From UBA1479 sp040221095 (GTDB lineage Bacteria; Pseudomonadota; Alphaproteobacteria; Rhodospirillales; Casp-alpha2): a stretch of 64,000 nt of DNA. The translations under genes were made by a program, and so were the position numbers. Shown in pieces: positions 44,125 to 52,525 of the stretch (position 1 is the first letter of the stretch; each line of letters begins with the position of its first letter). The notes beneath the pieces were generated by a model. That model was not told the origin of the DNA. It saw nothing but the letters and a program-made list of their open reading frames with translations, and searched no databases. The DNA lies in contig JAVJVP010000008.1 of NCBI GenBank assembly GCA_040221095.1, forward strand, positions 372,001-436,000. Direction: 5' to 3'.

Positions 44125-45486
44125 TTAGACCTCCAGCCACTCCATGCGGACCGGCTCCATGGGATCGCACTCCATGACGTGCCAGACGCTGAATTCATAG
44201 ACCGGCCCGACGTGCATGTCCGACGGCGAGAACGGGATCGCCAGGTTGCCGGAAATGCACATGCGTCCGGGAAAGTCCGTGTGCAGGAAGGCATAACGGG
44301 ACTTGGCCAGGACGGCGCGACTGATGTCCTCGGTGCGGCCCAGAACGTCGAGCAGCAGGCCGATCTCGTGGATCGGCTGATCGGCCTCGGGCTCCAGCGA
44401 TCCCATCACCGCGTTCTTGCCGTAGAGGTGGATGGACAGGGTGTAGTCCTCGGCCGCGATGCCGAGCGTGCCGACGTCGCGGGCGATGCGCCCGCGGCAG
44501 GCCTCGACGAAATCGTCGATGTTGTCGATCAGGATGGGGTCGCGGATGCCGGCGATGAACACGGTGCGGTAGCCGAGCGGGCGCACGCCCTCCAGCTTCA
44601 CCGTATATTTTTCCGACAACTCGTAGCGGCTGCCCGAGACCTTCACCGTGCGCTCGTCCAACTGCTCGAATTTGCAGCGGTCGGTGATCAGGATGCCGTC
44701 CGGCTCCTTCAGGCGGTAGGGCTCTGGGTTTTCATACAAGGTATGGGCCGACACCCGCGTCACCGTGGCGCGGCGGATCGGTGAGCCCGGCTCGACCGTG
44801 AAATGGTCGTCATAAATGGTGCCGATGACGCAGTCCTGGCCTTCGCGGGGCTCCACCACCTGGGCGCCGCATTCGATGATCTTGGCCAGATGCCAGGCCA
44901 GGCCCGGATCGGCGCCCTTCATCAAGGGCAGGGCCGCGAACAGGGCCGCGTCCGTGCCGCGACCGGCGATCACCACGTCGGCGCCGTCGGCCAGGGCCTG
45001 CTGATAGGCTTCCGGCCCCATCATGGCGACGATGCGGGACGTTTCCTCGACGTCTCCTTCCGTCAGGTCGGCGATGGGGCCGAGCGGCGTGACCTTGCCG
45101 GCCCGCACCTTGGCCTTGATGGCGTCCTTGGTCTGTTCCGTGCGGATCACCCGGACCTTGGGCTTCAGGCCCTTCTCGGCGCAGATTTCCTTGAGGATAT
45201 CCAAGGTCCAGTCGACCTGGACATCGCTGCCGCTGCCGCCGGCGGAGCCGATCATCACGGGAATGCCGTGCTCCATCCCGGCGCCGACCATCAGGCCCAG
45301 GTCGCGCTTGGCTGCCGCGCGCGACACGAAGGCCGTGCCCGACCCCAGGTAATGGGGCCCCGGATCGGACGATCCGGCGTCGCAGGCAATAAGGTCGGGC
45401 TTCATGGCGATGCCCGCGTTAAAGGCCTCCTCGGTAAAGCCGTAGCCGAGGATTCCCGTAGTAGCCATCAATCTGATGGGAGACAT
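44125..45486 (-). CDS. AtuA family protein (DUF1446, acyclic terpene utilisation type)
   Basis: 453 residues from ATG 45486, with GGGAGGGG upstream (the frame is open to 45576). SPIRLMATTGILGYGF, the DLIACDAGSSDPGPHYLGSG stretch and VVIAGRGTDAALFAALPL are the PF07287 signature. AtuA was named in the Pseudomonas geraniol/citronellol pathway, but most members have no tested activity. The operon order is AtuA, MBL hydrolase, DUF4387. Next on the same strand is a TRAP binding protein, which suggests uptake and degradation of an organic acid. Confidence 0.88.
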   Translation of the reverse strand: MSPIRLMATTGILGYGFTEEAFNAGIAMKPDLIACDAGSSDPGPHYLGSGTAFVSRAAAKRDLGLMVGAGMEHGIPVMIGSAGGSGSDVQVDWTLDILKEICAEKGLKPKVRVIRTEQTKDAIKAKVRAGKVTPLGPIADLTEGDVEETSRIVAMMGPEAYQQALADGADVVIAGRGTDAALFAALPLMKGADPGLAWHLAKIIECGAQVVEPREGQDCVIGTIYDDHFTVEPGSPIRRATVTRVSAHTLYENPEPYRLKEPDGILITDRCKFEQLDERTVKVSGSRYELSEKYTVKLEGVRPLGYRTVFIAGIRDPILIDNIDDFVEACRGRIARDVGTLGIAAEDYTLSIHLYGKNAVMGSLEPEADQPIHEIGLLLDVLGRTEDISRAVLAKSRYAFLHTDFPGRMCISGNLAIPFSPSDMHVGPVYEFSVWHVMECDPMEPVRMEWLEV

Positions 45487-45621
45487 GTCCCCTCCCGTCC
45501 GGGTTCGTGCCCGGACTTGTTGAAAGCGCCCCGCCTTCTTGGCAACCATCCTGCGGGATTTTTTACGCGTCGCCAAGGCCCGCCGTCGCCCATCGCCCCT
45601 TGACCACGGGGATTTATCATT

Positions 45622-45657
45622 ATATAACTCATAAGTTCTATAACTATGTGGTTATAT
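45622..45657. promoter_or_regulatory. AT-rich inverted repeats before the ArsR gene
   Basis: ATATAAC (45622-45628) and GTTATAT (45651-45657) are inverted copies. Between them is AGTT-CTAT-AACT (45634-45645). They end one base before the ArsR-type ATG at 45659, covering the likely -10 and start region. Such AT-rich dyads are typical ArsR-family operators, so autorepression is likely. Confidence 0.65.
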
Positions 45658-45658
45658 T

Positions 45659-46024
45659 ATGATCATCAGCGACCATCTCGACGTAACCTTCGCCGCCCTC
45701 GCCGACCCCACCCGCCGCGCCATCATCCAGCGCCTGGCGGCCGGCGAGGCCTCGGTCGCCGAACTGGCCGAACCCTTCGCCATGAGCCAGCCGGCCGTGT
45801 CCAAGCACCTGCGGGTGCTGGAGACCGCCGGGCTGATCTCCCGCCGCCGCGACGCCCAGCGACGGCCCTGCCGGCTGGAGGCAGCACCCCTGGCCGAAGC
45901 CGTCGACTGGCTGGAAACCTACCGTGAATTCTGGGAGGCGCGGTTCCAGCGCCTGGACGCCCTGCTCGCCGATCTGCGGGCACCCGCCCATAACGAAAAC
46001 ACGCCCAAGGATACGACCGAATGA
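45659..46024 (+). CDS. ArsR-family winged-helix transcriptional regulator
   Basis: 121 residues. ALADPTRRAIIQRLAAGEASVAELAEPFAMSQPAVSKHLRVLE is the helix-turn-helix of the ArsR/SmtB fold. No clustered Cys metal site is present, so it is the non-metal subgroup that pairs with AHSA1/SRPBCC proteins. Its TGA overlaps the ATG of that partner by four bases, and the start lies directly after AT-rich dyads. It should repress its own operon and respond to an unknown signal. Confidence 0.9.
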   Translation: MIISDHLDVTFAALADPTRRAIIQRLAAGEASVAELAEPFAMSQPAVSKHLRVLETAGLISRRRDAQRRPCRLEAAPLAEAVDWLETYREFWEARFQRLDALLADLRAPAHNENTPKDTTE

Positions 46025-46515
46025 AACCGAATATTCCCCTGACCGCCACCCTGCCCTCCGACCGCGAACTGCGGGTCAGCCGCGAGTTCGACGCCCCCCG
46101 CGACCAGGTGTTCAAGGCCTATACGGACCCGGCCCTCGTCCAACGCTGGCTGTGGGGTCCCGACGACTGGCCCATGGCCGAATGCGAGATCGACCTGCGG
46201 GTCGGCGGCACCTATCGCTATGTCTGGCGCAACGCGCAGCTGGGCGACATGGGCATGGGCGGCAAATACCTGGAAATCGACCCGCCGCAACGCCTGGTGG
46301 TCACCGAACTGTTCGACCAGGACTGGACCGAGGGCGAAACCGTCTGCACCACGACCTTCGAGGAATTGGATGGTGGTGCCCGCACGCGGGTGACCACCAC
46401 GGTGCTGTATTCGTCCAAGACCGCCCGCGACAACGCCATGAAGACGCCCATGCTGGATGGCTGGGGGATCTGCTTCGACCGCCTGGACGCGCGCCTGCCG
46501 GACTTCGCGGCCTAG
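46021..46515 (+). CDS. AHSA1/SRPBCC-domain protein
   Basis: 164 residues of the Bet v 1-like (START) fold: VSREFDAPRDQVFKAYTDPALVQRW at the start, then GGTYRYVWRNA and VTELFDQDW. It is coupled to the upstream ArsR gene by an ATGA overlap. This pair is widespread; the SRPBCC member may bind a hydrophobic ligand or adjust the regulator. Its stop overlaps the convergent nuclease-fold gene by four bases. Confidence 0.9.
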   Translation: MKPNIPLTATLPSDRELRVSREFDAPRDQVFKAYTDPALVQRWLWGPDDWPMAECEIDLRVGGTYRYVWRNAQLGDMGMGGKYLEIDPPQRLVVTELFDQDWTEGETVCTTTFEELDGGARTRVTTTVLYSSKTARDNAMKTPMLDGWGICFDRLDARLPDFAA

Positions 46516-46982
46516 CGCTTGCCCTGGCGCCAGTCCCAGGGAGCGACGAAGCCGCCCGCCCACAGGCCCGCGCGTTCGGCCCGGGCGGCTTCCTCCGCCG
46601 CCTGATAGGCCGGGATGCGGTAGGCCCGGTCATACAGCGCCCAGCCCTGGCGGATCATCTTCTCGCCCACGTCGTAGCGGCCGCCGAGGAAGCAGGTCAT
46701 GGTATAGCGGCCGTCGCGGCCGGCGCCGTTGTCGCGGCATTGCACCCATTGATAGGCCGTCATGAAGCCGAGCGCGTTGGCCGCCTGGAAGCCGCAGGGA
46801 TAGCGCTCGCCGTCCTTGTCGCAGGTCTGGTCGCTTTCCGGCGCGTCGATGCCATGCAGATTGAAGGTGATTCCGGCGATGGACAGGGTGTCGCCGTCGA
46901 TCACCGACGGCTGGCCTTCCATGTCGGCCAGGGCCGGCGCGGCGGCAAGCGCCAGAATCACACAGAGGATGAAGGCCCGCAT
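46512..46982 (-). CDS. Thermonuclease (SNase)-fold secreted protein with a changed active-site Arg
   Basis: 156 residues from ATG 46982 (AAGGAG upstream). A signal peptide ends near ALADM. The OB-fold follows, with DGDTLSIAG and GIDAPESDQ. At the staphylococcal nuclease Arg35 position, the sequence reads ITFNLHGIDAPE, so Asn replaces Arg; DGRYTMT keeps a likely Arg87. Four or more Cys suggest disulfides. DNase activity may be weak or lost; it may be a binding domain. It lies downstream of, and on the same strand as, the second TauD gene (gap of 89 bases). Confidence 0.8.
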   Translation of the reverse strand: MRAFILCVILALAAAPALADMEGQPSVIDGDTLSIAGITFNLHGIDAPESDQTCDKDGERYPCGFQAANALGFMTAYQWVQCRDNGAGRDGRYTMTCFLGGRYDVGEKMIRQGWALYDRAYRIPAYQAAEEAARAERAGLWAGGFVAPWDWRQGKR

Positions 46983-47071
46983 ATCGGACGGATGCTCCTT
47001 TGCCGGCGGCGGGGCCGCCCGGCGGTTCCGTCGTTTATATCGATCCTGTGCTGCGGAGGGAAGACCGGCCC

Positions 47072-47938
47072 CTAAACCGGGCGGTCGCCCTCGAGCGTCA
47101 CACGCTGCATGGTCCGCCCGACGCCGGAAAAATCGTTGATCGCGTAATGCATGGTGCAGCGGTTGTCCCACATGGCGACGGAGCCGTTCTTCCAGCGGAA
47201 CCGGCAGGTCACTTCCGGCTGCGTCGCATGGGCGACCAGGGTGTCGAACAGGGGCTTGGATTCCTCGGGCGTCATGCCCTCGAACCGCGTGAAGTGGATC
47301 GGGCTCAGGTACAGGCCCTTGCGGCCCGTTTCCGGATGGGTGCGGATCACCGGATGGGCGACCTCCTTGACCGCCGCTGGCTGCACGCTCATCCCCTTGG
47401 ACACGCCGTCCTTGAACCGGTTGGCGTCCTTTCCGTAGGTATGAGCGTTGGTGTAGACCGCCTTCAGGTCCGCCACCAAGGCCTTCATGCCGTCGGTCAG
47501 CCGGTCATAGGCCGCCTGCTGGCTGGCGAACATGGTGTCGCCGCCGGCCTCGGGCACGTCGACGCCGTACAGGATGGTGGCCAGCGCCGGGGTTTCCGTA
47601 TAGGCCAGATCCGTGTGCCAGCCGCTGCCGAAATGGTGCTTGTCCGCCGGTTCCTTGACGATGCGGAACACGTCCGGATGGCCGTCCATGGGTTTCACGT
47701 AGGGATGGCGGTTCAACACCCCGAACCGACGCCCGAACGCCGCCTGGGCCTCCGGCGTGAAATCCTGTCCGTGGAAGAACACGACGCCGTGGCGCAACAG
47801 GGCCTCGCGGATCTCCGCCACCGTTTCGTCATCAAGGTTGTTCAGGTCGACGCCGGAAATCTCGGCGCCGAACACACCCGTGAACGGAACCACGGTGATG
47901 CGGCGGAAAGGATCGTTTCTCAGTTCGGCGGCTTGCAT
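47072..47938 (-). CDS. TauD/TfdA-family 2-oxoglutarate dioxygenase (second copy)
   Basis: 288 residues from ATG 47938 (GGAGAT upstream; the frame is open to 48040). HTD in GSGWHTDLAY and the distal His in CTMHYAINDF are the iron ligands; the Arg in RTMQRVTL binds 2-oxoglutarate. VAMWDNRCTMHY is a family signature. It is closely related to the third copy at 59678 (shared RFRW, MAFW/VAMWDNRCT and GDRP ending). An IclR regulator follows on the same strand upstream, with an operator-like palindrome at 48091 between them, so IclR control is likely. Confidence 0.92.
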   Translation of the reverse strand: MQAAELRNDPFRRITVVPFTGVFGAEISGVDLNNLDDETVAEIREALLRHGVVFFHGQDFTPEAQAAFGRRFGVLNRHPYVKPMDGHPDVFRIVKEPADKHHFGSGWHTDLAYTETPALATILYGVDVPEAGGDTMFASQQAAYDRLTDGMKALVADLKAVYTNAHTYGKDANRFKDGVSKGMSVQPAAVKEVAHPVIRTHPETGRKGLYLSPIHFTRFEGMTPEESKPLFDTLVAHATQPEVTCRFRWKNGSVAMWDNRCTMHYAINDFSGVGRTMQRVTLEGDRPV

Positions 47939-48090
47939 GGCGGATCTCCAAAGGCAGGGTATCGACGGCCCTACGTTACCATTCGGCGGCAAAGGCGAAA
48001 AGAACTTCCTATATTGCGGAACAATATCAACCCGACTCATGGCTTAAATTCAGCTATTTTACAGCACCACGATGCCATGCAATCAATATC

Positions 48091-48107
48091 GTTCCGCATT
48101 ACGGAAC
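48091..48107. promoter_or_regulatory. IclR-type palindrome GTTCCG-CATTA-CGGAAC
   Basis: A perfect 6+5+6 palindrome between the stop of the IclR gene and the start of the TauD gene, 153 bases before the latter's ATG. TTCCG-N5-CGGAA is the usual shape of IclR-family sites. A second, off-register half (TTCCTATATTGCGGAA) is at 48006-48021. A related palindrome occurs at the other IclR locus (55649-55663). Confidence 0.75.
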
Positions 48108-48109
48108 AA

Positions 48110-48937
48110 TCAGGCCATGGTCCCGTCCGCCGGGCGATAGTTCAGGGCCCGGGAAATATCGGCCGCCGTGCGCACGACCTGGGCGGAACAGCGTTCGATC
48201 AGCGCCGCATCCATGCGGAAGGCCGGCACCCCCAAACCGAGCGCCGCGACGACGGCGCCCGTATGATCACGGATGGGGGCGGCGATGCCGCCCATTTCCG
48301 GATTATTCTCGCCCTTGGTGACGGCGATCCCGTCATCCGCCACCTTGGCGATGATGTGGCGCAGGCGCTCGGGATCGATTTCCGTGTCCGGGGTCAGCCG
48401 CGCCATGGGCCCGGCCAGCACCCGGTCGCGCAGCGCCGCGTCATGGGCCAGCAGCATGCGCCCCGTGGCCGTGCACCAGGACGGCGTGATGCGTCCGACC
48501 TGCGTCTGCACGCGGATCGAGCGGGGGCTTTCCACCTTGGACAGATAGACCACGCCACCGCCGGGCTCCAGCACCGCCAGATGGATCGTCTCGTCCGTGG
48601 CCCGGCACAGGGCTTCCAGGAACGGAAAGGCGACCTGGACCAGATCGACCTCGGACAAGGCCAGATTGCCGATCCGCCACAGTTTGAGCGTCAGGCGGTA
48701 AAGCCCCTGTTCGTTCTGTTCCAGCACCCCGGCATGGACCAGGGTCGACAGCACGCGGTGGAGCGAGCTTTTCGGCTGCCCCGTCTCGCGCGCCAGTTCG
48801 GTGACGCCAAGCGGCCGCCATTTGCGCTCGAACACCTCGAGCACCTCGACCGCCTTCAAGACCGACCCCATGACCCCCGCCGGTCGGTGGCGGGTGGTGG
48901 GCGGCTTGGGGCTTTTTCCCGTCGGCGTGGTCGCCAT
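48110..48937 (-). CDS. IclR-family transcriptional regulator (first copy)
   Basis: 275 residues from ATG 48937 (the frame is open to 48991). The N-terminal winged helix has VTELARETGQPKSSLHRVLSTL, and the effector domain begins near residue 100 and includes GRMLLAHDA and GIAAPIRDHTGAVVAALGLGVP. It is next to a TauD dioxygenase and its operator-like palindrome, and probably controls that enzyme in response to its substrate. Whether it represses or activates cannot be told. Confidence 0.92.
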   Translation of the reverse strand: MATTPTGKSPKPPTTRHRPAGVMGSVLKAVEVLEVFERKWRPLGVTELARETGQPKSSLHRVLSTLVHAGVLEQNEQGLYRLTLKLWRIGNLALSEVDLVQVAFPFLEALCRATDETIHLAVLEPGGGVVYLSKVESPRSIRVQTQVGRITPSWCTATGRMLLAHDAALRDRVLAGPMARLTPDTEIDPERLRHIIAKVADDGIAVTKGENNPEMGGIAAPIRDHTGAVVAALGLGVPAFRMDAALIERCSAQVVRTAADISRALNYRPADGTMA

Positions 48938-48991
48938 GGCAGGCTTCACCGTTCCAGAATGATCCAGACGCCAGATTAGCACTCCCGGCAC

Positions 48992-49023
48992 AAAAAAGGC
49001 CCCCGTCGAAGGGGACCCTTTTT
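48992..49023 (-). terminator. Terminator after tRNA-Ser
   Basis: On the minus strand, AAAAAGG-G-TCCCC pairs imperfectly with GGGGG-CC followed by a TTTTTT run. It begins a few bases beyond the tRNA 3' end, as expected for a Rho-independent terminator. An internal mismatch weakens the stem slightly. Confidence 0.7.
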
Positions 49024-49029
49024 ATAAAT

Positions 49030-49121
49030 TGGCGGACAGGGAGGGATTCGAACCCTCGAGGCCCTTATGGGGGCCTAACTCCTTAGCAGGGAGCCCGCTT
49101 CAGCCACTCGCGCACCTGTCC
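49030..49121 (-). tRNA. tRNA-Ser (anticodon GCT)
   Basis: The minus strand folds with acceptor GGACAGG/CCTGTCC, discriminator G and an encoded CCA. The anticodon loop CTGCTAA gives GCT, which reads AGC and AGU. A long variable arm (GGCCCCCATAAGGGCC) and a T-arm GGTTCGAATCC are present, typical of serine tRNA. The length including CCA is 92 bases. Confidence 0.96.
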
Positions 49122-49173
49122 TCAAGTCCGCATGGCGCCGGAAACGAGACATCCGGGCACCTGCGGAACCGCA

Positions 49174-49202
49174 GTCATAACGAAGCCGTCGCCCGCTTTC
49201 AA
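49174..49202 (-). promoter_or_regulatory. Promoter candidate for tRNA-Ser
   Basis: On the minus strand, TTGAAA and TATGAC are spaced by 17 bases, a close match to a sigma-70 promoter. The start would lie about 45 bases before the tRNA 5' end, leaving a short precursor leader. Confidence 0.5.
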
Positions 49203-49300
49203 CAAGGCTGTTCGGAATTCCGCCGATTGCCGGAACCGCCCCGCGGCGGTAGGACGCCGCCGCGGGGCATGTTCACGGACAAGGCGGCCACCGGGGGGCC

Positions 49301-50959
49301 TTAAGCGCGCACGCCCGCCAGGAAACGGTCGACCTGGGATTGCAGGGTCGCCGCCAGTTCCGCAAGACCGTTGGCCGCGGTCTTGACCTGCGATGCCGAC
49401 TGACCGGTTTCTTCCGAGGACTGGCGCACGCTCGCGATGTTCTGCGTCACCTGATCCGTTCCGGCCGAGGCTTCGTGGACGCTGCGCGAGATTTCCTGGG
49501 TCGCGACGCCCTGTTCCTCGATCGCCGCCGCGATGGTCGCCGAGATCGTGTTGATCTCGTCGATGGTCGCACCGATGTTGCCGATGGCGCCGACGGACGA
49601 ATTGGTCGCCTGCTGGATGCCCGCGATCTGCTGCGAGATTTCCTCGGTCGCCTTGGCAGTCTGGCTGGCCAGGTTCTTGACCTCCGATGCGACCACGGCG
49701 AACCCCTTGCCGGCGTCGCCGGCCCGCGCCGCCTCGATGGTGGCGTTGAGGGCCAAAAGGTTGGTCTGCTCGGCGATGTCGGTGATCAGGGTGACGACCT
49801 GGCCGACCTTGCCGACCGCTTCGGCCAGCCCGCTGACCTTTTCGTTGGCCATCTGGGATTCGTTGACCGCCTGGTTGGCGACTTCCGACGCCTTCTGAAC
49901 CTGGCGGGCGATTTCCTCGATGGACGACGACAACTCCTCCGTCGCCGAGGCGACCGAGGCCGTGTTGCGGCTGGCCTGCTCGGCCGCCGCCGCGACACCG
50001 ATCGCCTGCTCCGTCGCCTGGTTGGCGGCGGCGCTCATCTGGGTCGCGGTCGTGTCCATCTCGCCGGCCGAATTGCCGACCGCCTTGACGATCTCACCGA
50101 CCGAGGCGTCGAATTCCTCGGCCAGTTGCAGAGTCGCCCGGCGGCGATCCTCCACGGCCTGTTTCTCAAGCTCGACCTTTTCCTCTTCGAGCTTCTTGTT
50201 ACGCTCAAGCTCCGTGCGGAAGATCTTCACCGAACCGATCATCTCGTCGACTTCGCGGACGAAGCTGGTGATGTCCAACACGACATCCAGCTTGCCCTCG
50301 GCCAGTTCGCTCATGCGCGACGACAGGGTCCGCAAGGCCTTGGACACGCTGCGACCGACGAGCGCGCCGAACGCGACGATCACCGTGATGATCGCCAGGC
50401 CGATCCCGCCAAGCTGCAGAAGACGCTTTTGGTAAACGTCGTTGATGTCGTCGAAATAGGCGCCGGTGCCGATGTACATGTTCATCTCGGGCACGGGATG
50501 GATGTAGGACACCTTGTCGAAGGTGTCGCCCTGGAAGCCAGGCTTCGGCCCCTTGTAGCGGCTGAACCCGCCGCCGTTCCTGGCAAGTTCATTGAACACC
50601 TCGCGCCGCGGCAGCTTCTTGCACTTGCCCATCTTGGTCGGATCGACATGGGCCAGGGTGCAGAAATCGTAGGTGATGGCGAAGATGTAGTTGTCCCCGT
50701 CGAAACGCACGCTCTGGATCGCGCTCAAGATGCGCTCCCTGGCCGCTTCCGGTGTCTGTTCGTTGCTTTTCTGTTTGGCCAGCTCGTGGCGGACAATGGC
50801 GTTAACGCTCAGGATGATCTGTTTAACCTTGTCCTGACGGTCGTGCAGCATGGTGTCGCGCATCGTCGTGGCGCTGATGCCCGACAGGGTGGCGACCCCG
50901 ATCAGGGCGATCAGGGCGAGCAGAAGGAAGACGTGGAACAGGGAGAGTTTGAATTTCAT
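49301..50959 (-). CDS. Methyl-accepting chemotaxis protein with Cache domain
   Basis: 552 residues. Membrane helix 1 (about residues 8-28) and helix 2 (near 190-210) flank a periplasmic sCache-type domain with FDGDNYIFAITYDFCTLAHVDP. A HAMP domain follows near 215-270. The signalling domain ends with a hairpin tip (EIARQVQKASEVANQ region, then NLLALNATIEAARAGDAGKGFAVVASEVKNLA). It senses a small molecule and signals via CheW/CheA. No che genes are nearby. The Cache class often binds carboxylates, but the ligand is unknown. Confidence 0.93.
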   Translation of the reverse strand: MKFKLSLFHVFLLLALIALIGVATLSGISATTMRDTMLHDRQDKVKQIILSVNAIVRHELAKQKSNEQTPEAARERILSAIQSVRFDGDNYIFAITYDFCTLAHVDPTKMGKCKKLPRREVFNELARNGGGFSRYKGPKPGFQGDTFDKVSYIHPVPEMNMYIGTGAYFDDINDVYQKRLLQLGGIGLAIITVIVAFGALVGRSVSKALRTLSSRMSELAEGKLDVVLDITSFVREVDEMIGSVKIFRTELERNKKLEEEKVELEKQAVEDRRRATLQLAEEFDASVGEIVKAVGNSAGEMDTTATQMSAAANQATEQAIGVAAAAEQASRNTASVASATEELSSSIEEIARQVQKASEVANQAVNESQMANEKVSGLAEAVGKVGQVVTLITDIAEQTNLLALNATIEAARAGDAGKGFAVVASEVKNLASQTAKATEEISQQIAGIQQATNSSVGAIGNIGATIDEINTISATIAAAIEEQGVATQEISRSVHEASAGTDQVTQNIASVRQSSEETGQSASQVKTAANGLAELAATLQSQVDRFLAGVRA

Positions 50960-51207
50960 GGCATCACCGTCGTTCTCGATAGTCCGCAGACGTCATGGGC
51001 TGCCAACCGGAAACAGCCGCACCGTCGCGGATCGTTGTTTTTAAACCGTCCGGGGTCTCCTCCCCCCAAACCGGGCGAAGCCACGCAACGGGCTCGCTAT
51101 ACGCGAGCGAGGCGGAGGGTATGATGAATTGGTGCCTGCGGACACCTGTCCACAAGTATTGGTCGGATGTTAATTGGAAGTATTACTTCGCCCTTATATG
51201 ACGAACA

Positions 51208-51759
51208 TCAATCGTTCTTCGTGAAGGTACGGCTGCGCTGGAAGCGCGGCATCTCGACCGTGTCGGGATCGATGGGTTCGGCGATGTTGTAGGACACGAA
51301 CCCGCCGGTCAGTCGCTTGAGTTCCTCGAAGGTCACCGGGAACAGGCAATGCGGATGGCCCGCCGCGGCATACAGCGTGTCGAAGCGGCGCAGGCTGGCA
51401 TCAATGGCGATGGGCATGTCGCTGACCAGCCCGACCGGCGAAACGCCCCCGATGGTGAAGCCGGTCACATCCTTGACCCTCTGGGCCTGCGGCTTGGTCA
51501 CCTTGCCTTTCAGATCGACCACCCGCGGCAGGGCATCCGGCTTGCAGGTATGATCACCCGCGATCAGCGCCAGCACGGGTTTATCCCCGATACGGAAAGT
51601 CAGCGACTTGACGATCTGGCCCAGTTTGGCGCCGACGGCGCGGGCCGCGTCTTCCGCCGTCTTCGCCGTCGCCGTGAGTTCGATGACCCGGTCGCCCATA
51701 CCCGCGGCTTTGAGCGCCTCGCTCACCCGCTGCACCGATTTCTTGGTCTTGAACGCCAT
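51208..51759 (-). CDS. YbaK/EbsC-family aminoacyl-tRNA deacylase
   Basis: 183 residues from ATG 51759 (the frame is open to 51858). Conserved family parts are AVGAKLGQIVKSLTFRIGDKPVLALIAGDHT, VTGFTIGGVSPVGL and YAAAGHPHCLF. YbaK-type proteins hydrolyse misacylated tRNA such as Cys-tRNA(Pro); ProX and related relatives deacylate Ala-tRNA(Pro). A catalytic Lys and a GxxPxG loop are seen. The GST gene lies on the same strand just upstream (37 bases), but a functional link is not clear. Confidence 0.9.
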   Translation of the reverse strand: MAFKTKKSVQRVSEALKAAGMGDRVIELTATAKTAEDAARAVGAKLGQIVKSLTFRIGDKPVLALIAGDHTCKPDALPRVVDLKGKVTKPQAQRVKDVTGFTIGGVSPVGLVSDMPIAIDASLRRFDTLYAAAGHPHCLFPVTFEELKRLTGGFVSYNIAEPIDPDTVEMPRFQRSRTFTKND

Positions 51760-51796
51760 GGCCGCCGACCGTTTCCGTTTCGTGGTTGAAGTCCCG

Positions 51797-52429
51797 TCAG
51801 TTCGCGAACGGCACCGCCATGCCCCGCTGCACCGCCTCGCGCGCCGAGATTGTATCAAACCAGCGCTTCACGTTGGGATATTCGTTGAGGTCGACCTCGT
51901 GGCGTTCATGTCGCGACACCCAGGGATAGACCGCGATATCGGCGATGGAATAGAACCCGCCGGCCAGATACTCGCTGGTGTTCAGGCGGCGGTCGTTCAT
52001 CACCATGTACAGGCGCTTGGTCTCGTCGTGATAGCGCTTCTGGCCGTAGGGCACGACTTCCTTGGGATTGAACATGAAGTGATGAGCCTGGCCGAACATC
52101 GGCCCGACGCCGCCCATCTGCCACATCAGCCACTCGAGGGTGGCGACGCGTTCGCGGCCGGCGCGCGGCAACAACTCACTGCCCGTCTTTTCCGCCAGAT
52201 AGATCAGAATCGCGCCCGTCTCGAACACGGAGATCGGCTTGCCGTCGGGACCGTCGGAATCGACAATCGCCGGAATGCGGTTGTTGGGTGAAATCTTCAG
52301 GAAATCGGGCTCGTGCTGTTCGCCCTTGGAAATGTTCACCTGATGGGTCGTGTATTCCAGGCCGACTTCTTCCAGCATGATGGACGCCTTGCGCCCGTTG
52401 GGCGTGGCCCAGGTGTATAGATCGATCAT
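51797..52429 (-). CDS. Glutathione S-transferase, YfcG-like disulfide reductase
   Basis: 210 residues from ATG 52429, with a GGAGGAGGA site upstream. The N-terminal thioredoxin-like domain has YTWATPNGRKASIMLEEVGL, KISPNNRIPAIVD and FETGAILIYLAEKTG, very close to E. coli YfcG/YghU. The C-terminal all-helical domain includes LEWLMWQMGGVGPMFGQAHHF. YfcG-type enzymes reduce disulfides with glutathione rather than conjugate. The gene stands alone. Confidence 0.9.
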   Translation of the reverse strand: MIDLYTWATPNGRKASIMLEEVGLEYTTHQVNISKGEQHEPDFLKISPNNRIPAIVDSDGPDGKPISVFETGAILIYLAEKTGSELLPRAGRERVATLEWLMWQMGGVGPMFGQAHHFMFNPKEVVPYGQKRYHDETKRLYMVMNDRRLNTSEYLAGGFYSIADIAVYPWVSRHERHEVDLNEYPNVKRWFDTISAREAVQRGMAVPFAN

Positions 52430-52525
52430 CGGGGGGTCCTCCTCCGTCACCGTTATATGGTCATTGCGCGCAAGCATAAGCCAACGCCGGTCGCGGGCAA
52501 GGCTTTGCTGAACATGCCGAAAATG

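Noticed and set aside
42860..44170. A 436-codon minus-strand frame covering the MBL gene region
   Set aside because: Only its last 103 codons are real (DUF4387); the rest is the MBL gene in the wrong frame.
48006..48021. A second IclR-like half-site TTCCT...CGGAA
   Set aside because: The spacer is six rather than five bases and the left arm is imperfect, so it is not listed as an operator.
50995..51201. Small plus-strand frame between the MCP and YbaK genes
   Set aside because: The product is not recognisable and lacks a ribosome site; the 248-base gap shows no other clear feature.
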